From Treponema sp. (GTDB lineage: Bacteria > Spirochaetota > Spirochaetia > Treponematales > Treponemataceae): a DNA stretch of 64,000 nt. The translations under genes were made by a program, and so were the position numbers. Positions 25,382-33,933 of the stretch are shown in pieces. The stretch lies in assembly GCA_017464425.1 (NCBI GenBank), contig JAFUDX010000042.1, positions 1 through 64,000 on the forward strand, written 5' to 3'. The notes under the pieces were generated by a model, which saw only the letters and a list, made by a program, of their open reading frames with translations, ran no database searches and was not told the origin of the DNA. Position 1 is the stretch's first letter, and the number at the start of each line of letters is the position of its first letter.

Positions 25382-25972
25382 TTACCGCTTGCGCACAAAG
25401 TCTTTTCCTTCGTACACACGAACGGAATTCCCGCGCACAAGTTTTGTGTGCCGTTGCCAGAGCGAGTCACGAGTCTGTGCCTGAGCCGCATTTTTTTGCG
25501 CTTCAAGAATCGCATGGAGTTTTTCAAGCGCGCGCTGTCGGTTTAGGCTTTGGCTTCGCTCCTCGGTGCAAGTGACGGTGATTCCGCTCTGCACATGAAC
25601 GAGCCGCACGCCCGTTTCGACTTTGTTCACATTCTGACCGCCATTCCCGCCAGAGCGGAAAAACTGCCACCGAACCGTTCCCTCGCTCGTCATCTCTTCC
25701 GCATCGAGAATGACCGCCACATCAACAAACCAGTTTTTGCGTTTGTGACCGGGGCGAAGAAAACTCTTGCACTGCCATTCAACGCTTCCTTCCAAAAAAG
25801 AAAGGTCTTGCTCCGTTCGGAATACGACCGAAGCGTAGCCCTCGCACCAGCGCGATTTTGTGAGCGAAACCACCTCAAAAGGCGAAAATTCTTTTTGAAG
25901 CGACTCGAACAAAAACCGCACCGCAAGCTCACATTCCACAGGTCCGCGCCCAGACGAAATCTGCATCATCAT
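25382..25972 (-). CDS. prfH: Release factor H (PrfH)
   Basis: A 196-residue class I release-factor paralogue lacking the codon-recognition domain. The peptidyl-hydrolysis motif GGQ is present in FFRSGGNGGQNVNKVETGVR (Gln near residue 113), followed by TCTEERSQSLNRQRALEKL. PrfH is known to free ribosomes that stall after damage to the decoding centre, working with an RtcB-type ligase. The start overlaps the stop of rtcB by 4 bases (ATGA), so the two are coupled. Length and motifs are normal. Confidence 0.92.
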   Translation of the reverse strand: MMMQISSGRGPVECELAVRFLFESLQKEFSPFEVVSLTKSRWCEGYASVVFRTEQDLSFLEGSVEWQCKSFLRPGHKRKNWFVDVAVILDAEEMTSEGTVRWQFFRSGGNGGQNVNKVETGVRLVHVQSGITVTCTEERSQSLNRQRALEKLHAILEAQKNAAQAQTRDSLWQRHTKLVRGNSVRVYEGKDFVRKR

Positions 25973-27090
25973 TCTTCCGCCTCCGCCTTAAAATTGTACA
26001 CGGGCTTTAAAATACGAGTGACAGAAACCGTCGGCTCAATTGCGGCAACAATTTCATCAATTCCTCGGTAGGCAAACGGGGCTTCATCAAGCGTTCCTTT
26101 GGAAATGCACGAAGAGTAAATTCCTTTCATCGCACTTTTGAACGCGCTCACCGTGAATCTCGCCTTGACATCTCCGCGCTTTAAAATCCGCCCTGCACCG
26201 TGAGGAGCAGAATAATTCCAGTCGGCGTTGCCCTTCCCTTTTCCAAGAATGATTCCGTCACGCATATTTATGGGGATGATGACATTCTCGTCTTTTTGCG
26301 CCGAAACCGCACCCTTCCTCAGAATCGGGGTTTCCGTGCGGAAGTCAACATAATTGTGAATGCACGAAATCGGCTCTTCGATTTTCCACTTCATGCCCTT
26401 TGCAATCTCGTCGATAATCGCAAGCCGATTCAATGCCGCAAAATCCTGCACCACCGCAACATCGGAAAGATACGATGCCATGAGTTTTTCTTCTATTATA
26501 ATAAGCTCATACGGAATATCCTCGCCACGAGAACGCAGGACTTTTCGCCCCTCATTAAGATAGAACTCCGCAACCTCCTTTCCCAGATGTCGGCTTCCCG
26601 AATGAACGGTGATGTAATACTCCCCCGAATCGTCAGCGTCAATTTCGATGAAGTGATTTCCGCCACCAAGCGTTCCCAAACTTAAAGCCGCCTTTTCCTT
26701 GTAGACATGAGCGGCACACTCCAAGCGTGAAAAATCAAAATCGTCAGAAAAACGATGGGGCGATTTTTGCAGCGCAAAGCCCGAAGGAACTCGCTCCCGA
26801 ATCACCGTGTCGAGCTTTTTGAATTCCAGCCCCCTGTGCTTTGAAATCCGTGCCGTCGTCATTCCGCACCCGATGTCGATTCCCACAAGATACGGCAAAA
26901 TGCGCTTTCCGATTGTCATAGTAAGTCCGATGGGCGCAACTTTTCCGGGGTGGACATCTGGCATCACGCAAATGCGGGAATTTGCCGACACTTCGTTATC
27001 GCAGATTGCCTTAACCTGCGCCAATGCGTACTGCTCAGCCGTTTCGCTGAACACACGCGCCGTAGAAAATGTTCCTGTAATAGTTTCCAT
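25969..27090 (-). CDS. rtcB: RNA ligase RtcB (RtcB2 type)
   Basis: A 373-residue RNA 3'-phosphate to 5'-hydroxyl ligase. Metal-binding and catalytic segments are visible: ICVMPDVHPGKVAPIGLTMT, VGIDIGCGMTTARI (metal Cys), GTLGGGNHFIEI, HSGSRHLGKEV and APHGAGRIL (the His that receives GMP). It is shorter than canonical RtcB, as expected for the RtcB2 group paired with PrfH. Together they are thought to rescue and religate 16S rRNA cut by toxins. A small ORF and an inverted repeat precede the operon. Confidence 0.94.
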   Translation of the reverse strand: METITGTFSTARVFSETAEQYALAQVKAICDNEVSANSRICVMPDVHPGKVAPIGLTMTIGKRILPYLVGIDIGCGMTTARISKHRGLEFKKLDTVIRERVPSGFALQKSPHRFSDDFDFSRLECAAHVYKEKAALSLGTLGGGNHFIEIDADDSGEYYITVHSGSRHLGKEVAEFYLNEGRKVLRSRGEDIPYELIIIEEKLMASYLSDVAVVQDFAALNRLAIIDEIAKGMKWKIEEPISCIHNYVDFRTETPILRKGAVSAQKDENVIIPINMRDGIILGKGKGNADWNYSAPHGAGRILKRGDVKARFTVSAFKSAMKGIYSSCISKGTLDEAPFAYRGIDEIVAAIEPTVSVTRILKPVYNFKAEAEE

Positions 27091-27158
27091 AAAAATCCTT
27101 TAGAATTTGCGGAAACAACGGACTGTAAGTTGAAAAAGAGAAAACTAGATTTTAACGA

Positions 27159-27221
27159 TTACAAGCGGACAGCCGTTGCTCCAATAAGATGTGTGGTGAA
27201 AGAAAAAATCGTTGTGTTCAT
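27159..27221 (-). CDS. 20-residue leader ORF upstream of rtcB-prfH
   Basis: A 20-codon frame (MNTTIFSFTTHLIGATAVRL) with a very strong ribosome-binding site (AAGGAGGACAGCC directly before ATG) and a TATAGT -10 candidate 40 bases upstream. It ends 68 bases before the rtcB start. No similar protein is known to me. A perfect inverted repeat links its ribosome-binding site to its coding region, so it may act as a translation sensor for the repair operon. The ORF and signals are visible; the role is inferred. Confidence 0.5.
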   Translation of the reverse strand: MNTTIFSFTTHLIGATAVRL

Positions 27222-27229
27222 GGCTGTCC
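27167..27229 (-). promoter_or_regulatory. Inverted repeat masking the leader ribosome-binding site
   Basis: On the transcript GGACAGCC (27222-27229), which overlaps the Shine-Dalgarno, can pair with GGCTGTCC (27167-27174) near the end of the 20-codon ORF. Ribosome position on the ORF would decide whether the stem forms. Confidence 0.5.
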
Positions 27230-27255
27230 TCCTTAAAAATGATGTGATATTTTTA

Positions 27256-28209
27256 CTATAACGACTTTGAAAAAAAATTACAAGCGGCTTTCCACCCACG
27301 CGACGCAAGGGAAAGCACGAAAATCCCCGCGCATACTTCAAGCGGATACGGCACGAGCGCGTCCTGCGGAATGAGCATCGCAAGAATCGCCATTGCCGCG
27401 GCGGGCGGAAAGGTGAGCGAAAAAATCTTTACGAGCAGAATCACGCACACGCCCGCACCGAGCGCACTCGCCGTAAGAGGAAGCGCGAAATGCACCGAAA
27501 GCACGAGGCGAGAAGCCGCACCCGAAAGCGCACAAAGAGTCACGAGCAGAATCACCGCCCAAAAGCGGGTCGCCACCTTGCTTTCTTTTCCCGTAAGTTC
27601 CGTGAACGCGACCAAAAGCGGCGGGGCAACGCAAAACCGCGCGTCAAAACGAATGCAGAAAAACGCCGCGAGCGCGGCAAATGCCGTTCTGAACAAAAAA
27701 TCAGCGAAAAAAGCGCGGGTCGGTCGCTCGGAAAAAGTCACGGGGGAAAATTCGTTTCGCTCGGCGATTTTTGCCCGCACGAGAAAGGATCGAAGCAGGC
27801 AAACAAGCGAAGTGAGCAGAACCGCCGCCACAATGTAGACCACGCTCCGCGTCTGAATCAGCACGGGAAGCGCGATTGCCGAGATGAGCGGCGCAAAAGT
27901 CGTTCCCGAAACGAAAAGCACCATCTGCCCCACGGCAAACGCAAGCGAAAACTGCGCCCAGAGCGGAAGCGGCACGAACCGCACAATGCACACGCCGCCC
28001 ACCGCGCACACGGCGATGCACAAAATCATCCGAAGCACACCCGTCCGCCACACAAGGTGCGGAGCGAGGAAACAGCCCACCGAAAGAGCCGCCACTTCGG
28101 GGAAGATAATTTCCGCTTCGCCCGTCACTTCCGCCGCCGCCACCATCGCACAAAGCACGGCAAACATGCACACCGAGCCGAAAACCGTTGACCTCATGGG
28201 GGAATTCAC
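27256..28209 (-). CDS. Integral membrane protein, HPP-like
   Basis: About 317 residues with eight to ten hydrophobic segments in two halves, e.g. AEIIFPEVAALSVGCFLAP and FPPAAAMAILAMLIPQDALV. The overall pattern, two repeats each with a Pro-rich re-entrant stretch, fits the HPP or related putative permeases. The start GTG overlaps the stop of the AbiEii gene (GTGA); an ATG at 28197 with AGGTGA upstream is an alternative. It is high in GC, unlike the AbiE genes. Transport substrate unknown. Confidence 0.65.
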   Translation of the reverse strand: MNSPMRSTVFGSVCMFAVLCAMVAAAEVTGEAEIIFPEVAALSVGCFLAPHLVWRTGVLRMILCIAVCAVGGVCIVRFVPLPLWAQFSLAFAVGQMVLFVSGTTFAPLISAIALPVLIQTRSVVYIVAAVLLTSLVCLLRSFLVRAKIAERNEFSPVTFSERPTRAFFADFLFRTAFAALAAFFCIRFDARFCVAPPLLVAFTELTGKESKVATRFWAVILLVTLCALSGAASRLVLSVHFALPLTASALGAGVCVILLVKIFSLTFPPAAAMAILAMLIPQDALVPYPLEVCAGIFVLSLASRGWKAACNFFSKSL

Positions 28210-29132
28210 CTCACCTTTTTTAAAAATTCAAACATTCCGCTCTCCGCAAGCGTTTTTACAGCCCCTATCGCTTGTTCGTAGCCCACTGTTTCTTCAAGCA
28301 GTTTTTCGGTGACAGCCGTGTAATCCGCTTTGTAGGCATTTTCTGCGATTATCTTTTCAAGCAGGGCGGGAATAGCAACATCACTTTGCGCGGACGGACA
28401 AACAGGGGAAGAAGAACGCACAATCCGCACTTCCTGCACGAGTTTTTTGAAATCTTCGTTTTGCGGAACGAGCGGAAGCAGTTTATAGATGTCGTAGAGG
28501 TGGCGTGAATGCCCTGCTGTCTTTCCCTGCAAGTAATAATCGCAGATGGCAAAAACCTTGTCCGCAAGCGTTCTGTCCAAGCCCTGCACCTTCATAGTGA
28601 ACGGTTTCAAGCCGTACTGCTCAATGTAATCGGGAGCTTCCGTTTTCATCATATCTCCGATATAACTTCGAACAGGCAAAAGCACGGTCGGGAAAGAAAC
28701 GGCAGTGTATGAGGTTTCAAGAATCACTCTTGGCTGAACGGCGTAATCTTCAACGCTCTGCACAGGCTCGTATGCAATTTCGTAGCGGTTGTAGTCTCGG
28801 CGGCTTCTCGTTTCGCCAATGTTCGGAATTGAAAGACCAAGAATTTCCGCAATCTCGACTACGGCATCTTTCACTTTCTTTTTCTGTCCTTGTGAAATCG
28901 TGGTGTCTATCGTAACATCAATGTCTTCTGAAAATCGTTTTATCGCTCCGTAGCATTTTGAAAGCGATGTGCCGCCCTTGAACACGATGAACGGCAAGCG
29001 TTCGGAAAGCAAGCGGAGAATCACCGTGACATAGTAATCTTTTTCGACAATCTCCGCGCGGATTCCGTTCTTTGCGGTCACAAGGTTCACCGCCTGCAAA
29101 AACACTGTTTTGTCGTTATGCAGAAAATCCAT
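28206..29132 (-). CDS. abiEii: AbiEii/AbiGii-family nucleotidyltransferase toxin
   Basis: A 308-residue nucleotidyltransferase. The core signature FKGGTSLSKCYGAIKRFSED leading to DIDVTID gives the Gly-Ser and paired Asp of the catalytic site; a second conserved block KVFAICDYYLQGKTAGHSRH and LYDIYKL follows. AbiEii toxins of type IV toxin-antitoxin systems stop growth on phage infection, modifying RNA. It overlaps the antitoxin gene by 17 bases and is expressed with it. Confidence 0.9.
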   Translation of the reverse strand: MDFLHNDKTVFLQAVNLVTAKNGIRAEIVEKDYYVTVILRLLSERLPFIVFKGGTSLSKCYGAIKRFSEDIDVTIDTTISQGQKKKVKDAVVEIAEILGLSIPNIGETRSRRDYNRYEIAYEPVQSVEDYAVQPRVILETSYTAVSFPTVLLPVRSYIGDMMKTEAPDYIEQYGLKPFTMKVQGLDRTLADKVFAICDYYLQGKTAGHSRHLYDIYKLLPLVPQNEDFKKLVQEVRIVRSSSPVCPSAQSDVAIPALLEKIIAENAYKADYTAVTEKLLEETVGYEQAIGAVKTLAESGMFEFLKKVR

Positions 29133-29742
29133 TCAGCACTCCTACCGTATACATATTACGGAAAATTTTATCGGGGTACAACGGCAGATATGGCTTCAAC
29201 TGTGAAAAAGATATTTTGTTGTCTGACATATATGACTTGATTTTATCGCCGAGTTCTTTTTCTTCAAGTTCTGAATACAATTCCACATCTTTTAAAAGGT
29301 CGAGCAGCTGCAAAGCCTTGTAGTTGGATTCAGTGACAGCGGTGCGCGGTTTTCGCAAGATGATTTTTTCGTTTGCGAGCGTGGTTTCGCGGTAGTCCTT
29401 GCTCGCCTTGTTCGTGACAAGCTCCGTGCTCGCAGGAACTTGGCTCGTGATTCCGATTGCATTGGCGAAGTTGATTCCGCTGATATAGCCACATCGCTCG
29501 TTTTGAGAAACGAGATATTTTTGCGAGATGACCTCGCTCTGTGAAAGCTGGCTTCCCGATTTGAAAATGCTCTCCGCAGGAATGAAATAAATCCCCGTGT
29601 CGTATTTTTTGAGTTTTCCGCGCAGGGTGTAATTCATTATCTGCTGGCGGATATTGTTCTGCGTCATGCCATTGTAGCGAATATTTGAGACGAAAATCGG
29701 CTTGTTCGTGCCGTACTTTTGCAAAAGTGCATCATAAAGCAT
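29116..29742 (-). CDS. abiEi: AbiEi-like antitoxin/transcriptional repressor
   Basis: A 208-residue protein with an N-terminal winged-helix (NNIRQQIMNYTLRGKLKKYD, TGIYFIP) and a C-terminal domain of the AbiEi antitoxin family (DUF6088 type). It should repress its own operon and neutralise the toxin. It is first in the leftward operon. The 8-bp inverted repeat upstream (29754-29794) is a plausible operator. No defect is visible. Confidence 0.85.
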   Translation of the reverse strand: MLYDALLQKYGTNKPIFVSNIRYNGMTQNNIRQQIMNYTLRGKLKKYDTGIYFIPAESIFKSGSQLSQSEVISQKYLVSQNERCGYISGINFANAIGITSQVPASTELVTNKASKDYRETTLANEKIILRKPRTAVTESNYKALQLLDLLKDVELYSELEEKELGDKIKSYMSDNKISFSQLKPYLPLYPDKIFRNMYTVGVLNGFSA

Positions 29743-29753
29743 AATCGCATCTC

Positions 29754-29794
29754 CTATAATATATTTTCAGTAATAATCTTCACCTTTATTATAG
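29754..29794 (-). promoter_or_regulatory. AbiE operator candidate
   Basis: CTATAATA (29754-29761) and TATTATAG (29787-29794), exact inverted repeats 33 bp apart and overlapping -10-like sequences in front of abiEi. Confidence 0.5.
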
Positions 29795-29853
29795 CAGATT
29801 CCATAGATTTTTCAAGAGAAAAAAGCCCGCGTGAAGTTTGCGTATAGATAAAA

Positions 29854-29883
29854 AACGGGCAAAGGATAATTCCTCTGCCCGTT
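29854..29883 (-). terminator. Rho-independent terminator of the ankyrin operon
   Basis: On the minus strand AACGGGCA pairs with TGCCCGTT and is followed by a run of T. It lies 4 bases after the stop of the last small acidic gene. Confidence 0.8.
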
Positions 29884-29887
29884 CAGA

Positions 29888-30037
29888 CTACTCATCGTTT
29901 TCTTCTTCGGTTCCGTCAATGTATTCTTGGTGGTTTCGGACAAATTTCCATTCGTCTTTTGCCGCTTCGTCTACATCTTCGGGGTCAAGATAAAAATCTT
30001 CATAGCCATCTTGGTCAATGTACAGTCCTGATGCCAT
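29888..30037 (-). CDS. Small acidic protein (49 residues)
   Basis: Begins MASGLYIDQDGYEDFYLDPE and ends in an Asp/Glu-rich tail; 17 of 49 residues are acidic. GGAGAACCC gives a ribosome-binding site. It lies between a similar small gene and a terminator, so it is the last gene of the operon headed by the ankyrin protein. No family recognised; could be an immunity-like or inhibitory partner. Confidence 0.65.
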   Translation of the reverse strand: MASGLYIDQDGYEDFYLDPEDVDEAAKDEWKFVRNHQEYIDGTEEENDE

Positions 30038-30088
30038 TGGGTTCTCCTTTCCGTGTTTTCACGGATTTTACAACATACTGTGCCATAG

Positions 30089-30241
30089 TTATCCCATTTC
30101 GTTATAATCAAGAATTCTATCAAGATCTTCATCAGAGCAGTTATAGATGTCACATAAATCTTCCCTGCTTGGTCTGCTCTCCATATCCTCACGGATATTT
30201 CTTGCCCCGATGTCTAAAATGCTCTCATCGTCATCTTCCAT
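30089..30241 (-). CDS. Small acidic protein (50 residues)
   Basis: Begins MEDDDESILDIGARNIREDM and continues SRPSREDLCDIYNCSDEDLD; strongly acidic and probably helical. GGAGACACTTT precedes the ATG. The gene starts 10 bases after the ankyrin stop. Its composition is like the next small gene although the sequences differ. Unknown function. Confidence 0.65.
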   Translation of the reverse strand: MEDDDESILDIGARNIREDMESRPSREDLCDIYNCSDEDLDRILDYNEMG

Positions 30242-30251
30242 AAAGTGTCTC

Positions 30252-31457
30252 CTATTGCAGATGATATGGCTTTAAGCCAAAATCCATTTTTCTTGGATAG
30301 CGGTCATACAATTCTTCAACAAATTCTTCTGATGTCATTGTTCGGGGATAACTTATTTTGTAAATTCCTTTTTCGCTCAGAAAATTGAACATTTCGATTT
30401 TACTTGCGGCTTCTTCTTTGGTATCACAATAATACATAATCTTCTCTGCTAATTCAGAAAGGATTGTATATCTATCTCCGCCATCTTTTAATTCATTGAA
30501 ATTCATTCCTACATCAATAAGATATTGAATTCTCTCTTTTGCACTATTTACATCCAAATTTATATATTTTGAGATATAATCAACAGCACCACTGGAAAAA
30601 TCATAGCCAAGACCGATAAGCCATTTTATCATTTCCCATTCTTCATCGCCTTCAAAAGTATATGCGAGTGAAAATGCTCCACTTCCATATACATCCCTGT
30701 GATTTTCAAGAAGTTTCTTGACCGTTTCCAAATAATAATCCTTGTGCACTTCATCTCTTTTGTAACCGTACATCAAAAGTCCGCTGATACTGTCAGGCAA
30801 AAATCCCGCATCGAACATTGATTTTATTATTTCAAAATCAAACACTTCTTCATAAACATCACCTGTCGTTATTCCCCTATATATGTCTTTCTGAGAAATA
30901 CCTGTGTAATCAAAACAGTTGTACTTTTTATAATATGGAATAAGAAGTTTTGCTATTTCACGAACTCCATCATCGCCTATTCTGTAGCTTGTGAACAACT
31001 CAGAAAGCGCATCATACTGAGCGGCATCCCACATATTCTTTTGCGTTTCTTTATCCAATGGATTTGGATTTGCGCCCGCTTCAAGCAACATTTTAACGAT
31101 TTCGTAATTTTTATAGCGAGTTGCAATACAAACGGCAGGAAGGATTTTTCCGCTAAAAACATTCGGATCCGCCCCATCCTTTAAACAGGTTTCTACAAGT
31201 TCCTTATTCTGACTGTCTACAGCCATTTGCAAAATGGTGGTATTATCTGAAGTGACAGCGTTTATTCCATATTTCTCAATAAAATCCGCCCAGTTTCGTG
31301 CCGCTTCCGTGTTAACACCGCGCAGATATTTTACGGTGTTCTTTCCGCCCGAACTTCCGCCACTGCACATCGAAGCAAGGAGAATGAGTGCAACAACGGC
31401 AATCCCACCGACTACAATCTTCTTTTTCAAAGACCATGACTTGATTTTTGTAAACAT
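30252..31457 (-). CDS. Membrane-anchored ankyrin-repeat protein
   Basis: A 401-residue protein. Lys-rich N-terminus, then one hydrophobic stretch (IVVGGIAVVALILLASMC) that either spans the membrane or is a relaxed spirochaete lipobox with Cys at residue 31. The outer part has ankyrin-type repeats: TTILQMAVDSQNKELVETCL, DGADPNVF, YKNYEIVKMLLEAGANPNP and later degenerate ones. Such domains bind proteins. It heads an operon with two tiny acidic genes and is divergent from an XRE regulator. Partner and role unknown. Confidence 0.8.
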   Translation of the reverse strand: MFTKIKSWSLKKKIVVGGIAVVALILLASMCSGGSSGGKNTVKYLRGVNTEAARNWADFIEKYGINAVTSDNTTILQMAVDSQNKELVETCLKDGADPNVFSGKILPAVCIATRYKNYEIVKMLLEAGANPNPLDKETQKNMWDAAQYDALSELFTSYRIGDDGVREIAKLLIPYYKKYNCFDYTGISQKDIYRGITTGDVYEEVFDFEIIKSMFDAGFLPDSISGLLMYGYKRDEVHKDYYLETVKKLLENHRDVYGSGAFSLAYTFEGDEEWEMIKWLIGLGYDFSSGAVDYISKYINLDVNSAKERIQYLIDVGMNFNELKDGGDRYTILSELAEKIMYYCDTKEEAASKIEMFNFLSEKGIYKISYPRTMTSEEFVEELYDRYPRKMDFGLKPYHLQ

Positions 31458-31553
31458 AAAAACTCCTGAATGTGTTTTATCTATGCTTTTAGCAATGGAT
31501 AAAACTAACCGTATGCTATCATAATAACTAACATATCGCTCATGGTCAACAGT

Positions 31554-31566
31554 AACTATTAGTTAT
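31554..31566. promoter_or_regulatory. Palindrome TAACTATTAGTTA
   Basis: A perfect 13-bp palindrome 13 bases before the XRE start, with a second half-site ATAACTAAC at 31526-31534. Sits in the divergent region to the ankyrin gene; likely operator of the XRE protein. Confidence 0.55.
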
Positions 31567-31579
31567 ATTTTTCTATGTA

Positions 31580-31900
31580 ATGAATGAGATTCCAATTGAA
31601 ACTGTTATAAGGGAAAATATAAAATCACTTCGCAAGCAACTTGGATGGAGTCAGGAAGCACTGGCTGAAAAAACAGGCGTTTCCGCGCCGTACATCACCC
31701 AAATTGAAGTGGGAAAACGCACACCGTCATTGGATATTGTCGAAAAACTTGCTTCCGCGCTCGGAGTTGAATACAAAGTTTTGTTTGAAGCGCAAAATTC
31801 AGCAGAAAATGCCGCTTTAAGTGATTTTTCAAAGCATATTCTTGAATCAAAACTGATTTCTGCCGTTACCGACACGATTCACAACGAGTTTAAGGCATAG
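31580..31900 (+). CDS. XRE-family helix-turn-helix regulator
   Basis: A 106-residue single-domain regulator. Residues 10-72 form a clear lambda-repressor-like helix-turn-helix (KSLRKQLGWSQEALAEKTGV, SAPYITQIEVGKRTPSLDIV). The C-terminal 35 residues are helical. It is divergent from the ankyrin gene and has a palindrome right at its start, so self-control and control of the ankyrin operon are plausible. Confidence 0.88.
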   Translation: MNEIPIETVIRENIKSLRKQLGWSQEALAEKTGVSAPYITQIEVGKRTPSLDIVEKLASALGVEYKVLFEAQNSAENAALSDFSKHILESKLISAVTDTIHNEFKA

Positions 31901-31968
31901 ATACGAGGTTTTCATTTCTTAGCAAACTTCCCCTCGACACCCCGCGCGAATCGTGCGATACTGTCCGC

Positions 31969-32907
31969 ATGAACTTTCCCACTCCCCCGCACTACACTTC
32001 TCTTGCGAGCGCGCTTGTCTCGCTGTTCGGCTCGTCGGTCGCAATTGCGCGCACTGACCGCGTTTCGGGCGGCGACATCAACAAATCGTACGCGCTCACG
32101 CTGAACACGGGCGACCGCATTTTTATGAAAGCCAACGCCAAGGAAAACGCGGCATTTTTTACCGCTGAAGCCACGGGGCTTTCCGCCATTGCCGCCACGG
32201 GAGCAATCGGCACGCCGCGCATTCTCTGCACGGGCACGGACGACGGCGAGGAAGTCGGCTACAGTTTTCTTCTATTGAGTTATGTTGAAAGCGGCAAAAA
32301 ACGCACCGACTACTGGGAGACTTTTGCCCGCGAGCTTTCCGCCATGCACAACGCAGATACGACGGCATTTGTGGTTTCGACAGGCTCAACCACCGCCCCC
32401 TTGCGATTCGGCTTTTTGCAGGACAACTTCATCGGGGCGAGAGGGCAAGTGAACACGCCCACAGAAAAATGGATTTCGTTTTTCCGAGAGAATCGACTCG
32501 CACCGCAATTCAAAGCCGCAGACGCCTATTTTTCTTCCGCCGACCGCACGCGAATCACAAAACTGCTCGACCACTTAGACGATTTTCTTGTAGAGCCAGA
32601 AGCCTCGAACCTCCTTCACGGCGACCTGTGGGGCGGGAATGTCCTCTGCGACGCGGACGGCAAAGCGATTCTGATTGACCCCGCCGCATACATCGGCCAC
32701 GCCGAAGCCGACCTTGCCATGACGGAACTTTTCGGCGGCTTTCCGCCCACATTCTACGCCGCCTACCGCGAAGCCCGTCCGCTACAGTCCGGCTACGAGG
32801 AGCGGCGCGACTTGTACAATTTGTACCACCTGCTGAACCACTTGAACATGTTCGGGCAGAGTTACTTGGGCGCGGTGCAGAGCATTGTGGCGGAATATGT
32901 GGGGTAA
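31969..32907 (+). CDS. Fructosamine/ketosamine 3-kinase family protein
   Basis: A 312-residue kinase-fold protein with RVSGGDINKSYAL at the ATP-binding loop, the catalytic loop LLHGDLWGGNVL and metal-binding LIDPAAYIGHAEADLAM. These enzymes phosphorylate sugar groups that have become attached to protein amines, allowing their removal. All family motifs look present. Base composition is GC-rich and differs from the AT-rich lipoprotein next to it. It stands alone on this strand. Confidence 0.92.
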   Translation: MNFPTPPHYTSLASALVSLFGSSVAIARTDRVSGGDINKSYALTLNTGDRIFMKANAKENAAFFTAEATGLSAIAATGAIGTPRILCTGTDDGEEVGYSFLLLSYVESGKKRTDYWETFARELSAMHNADTTAFVVSTGSTTAPLRFGFLQDNFIGARGQVNTPTEKWISFFRENRLAPQFKAADAYFSSADRTRITKLLDHLDDFLVEPEASNLLHGDLWGGNVLCDADGKAILIDPAAYIGHAEADLAMTELFGGFPPTFYAAYREARPLQSGYEERRDLYNLYHLLNHLNMFGQSYLGAVQSIVAEYVG

Positions 32908-32939
32908 AGGAGCATGTCGCCAAAAGCGAACATTATTAT

Positions 32940-33779
32940 TCAGTAAAATGAATAATCAACGGTAAAGTATTCTTCTCTTTTTCCATCCCCCGCTCCACGG
33001 ACAAACTGTATTTCTATGATAATATCATTCTTGAACTCCCAAGTATAATCTCTACGCAAGACATTCATTTTTATTTCATAATCATAATATGAACGCTCCC
33101 AAATTATAGGTTTCCCATAGTCACTCGCTAATTTAGTTACTGTCTTTTGTAGCATTTCTGCGGTGTCATTGTATAATTTTTCTTGTACATTAGTTAATTT
33201 AGTATCGTCGAAAGAAAAATCAATTTCGTCAAAGCCCTCAATATTGTAGACCGTATAAGTGCCTTCAAAAATATCAGACTGTGGATATAATAAAAGTAAA
33301 TCGGTCGGAGTTGAATTAATCGTTATGCCCGCTATGTTGATACTTTCTCGATTTCGTGTCATTTGTTGTACTTCAGTTGTTATTTTATCTGTGTCAGTTT
33401 GCTTTACATCATTCGACTTTGATTTTCGTCCTGATTTATCCCTTGTAAATGTAAGGTGTCCTTCTGGGGCATCCACTGTGAGAGTCTTCATATCCGAAGT
33501 GTAGAAGCCGACAGAAGTTTCGTCATTGACAGGGAAATAAAAATATAATGTTCTCTCACTTTTATCTATTGTAAAAGTTCCAGAGCTGACAGGTTCTGCC
33601 TCTTCGTTGACAAATATAGCCCATGTATAGTCACGGTTTAAAACAATTTTATAAATTTCCTCATATCCAACATCATAAGCATCATAATTATAAAAAGAAT
33701 ATCCTACTATAGAATCCTCTTTACAACTTATAAGCGAAAGCGTTTCCAACAAAAGAATCACAAGTTTTCTGATGTTCAT
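32940..33779 (-). CDS. Putative lipoprotein, unrecognised
   Basis: A 279-residue exported protein. The N-terminus (MNIRKLVILLLETLSLISC) ends in a lipobox-like LISC, so Cys19 is the likely lipidated residue. The mature part is beta-rich with two regions containing DYTWAIFV and DYTWEFKNDIIIEIQF, which look like internal repeats of the same motif. No family recognised. AT-rich and transcribed alone, convergent with the fructosamine kinase gene. Confidence 0.7.
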   Translation of the reverse strand: MNIRKLVILLLETLSLISCKEDSIVGYSFYNYDAYDVGYEEIYKIVLNRDYTWAIFVNEEAEPVSSGTFTIDKSERTLYFYFPVNDETSVGFYTSDMKTLTVDAPEGHLTFTRDKSGRKSKSNDVKQTDTDKITTEVQQMTRNRESINIAGITINSTPTDLLLLYPQSDIFEGTYTVYNIEGFDEIDFSFDDTKLTNVQEKLYNDTAEMLQKTVTKLASDYGKPIIWERSYYDYEIKMNVLRRDYTWEFKNDIIIEIQFVRGAGDGKREEYFTVDYSFY

Positions 33780-33844
33780 TTTCGTACCTTCATTCTACTT
33801 TCACAAACGGTTTTGTACACTCGGTAGCGGACATCTTTTTTTTC

Positions 33845-33922
33845 GCACGAATGTGCTAACTCTTTTTCTATAATATGCACAAATAGCATAATATTCAAGT
33901 AAAGAATGGTACATTTGTGCTA
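33845..33922. promoter_or_regulatory. Operator cluster GCACAAAT before XRE gene
   Basis: GCACGAATGTGC (33845-33856), TATGCACAAATAGCATA (33874-33890) and ATTTGTGCTA (33913-33922): two palindromes and an inverted half-site within 78 bp, ending 11 bases before the start codon. Also covers a TATAAT box (33870-33875). Confidence 0.65.
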
Positions 33923-33933
33923 TTTTTTAGGAA

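Noticed and set aside
27490..28191. Long Arg/His-rich frames on the + strand
   Set aside because: Antisense shadows of a GC-rich membrane protein gene.
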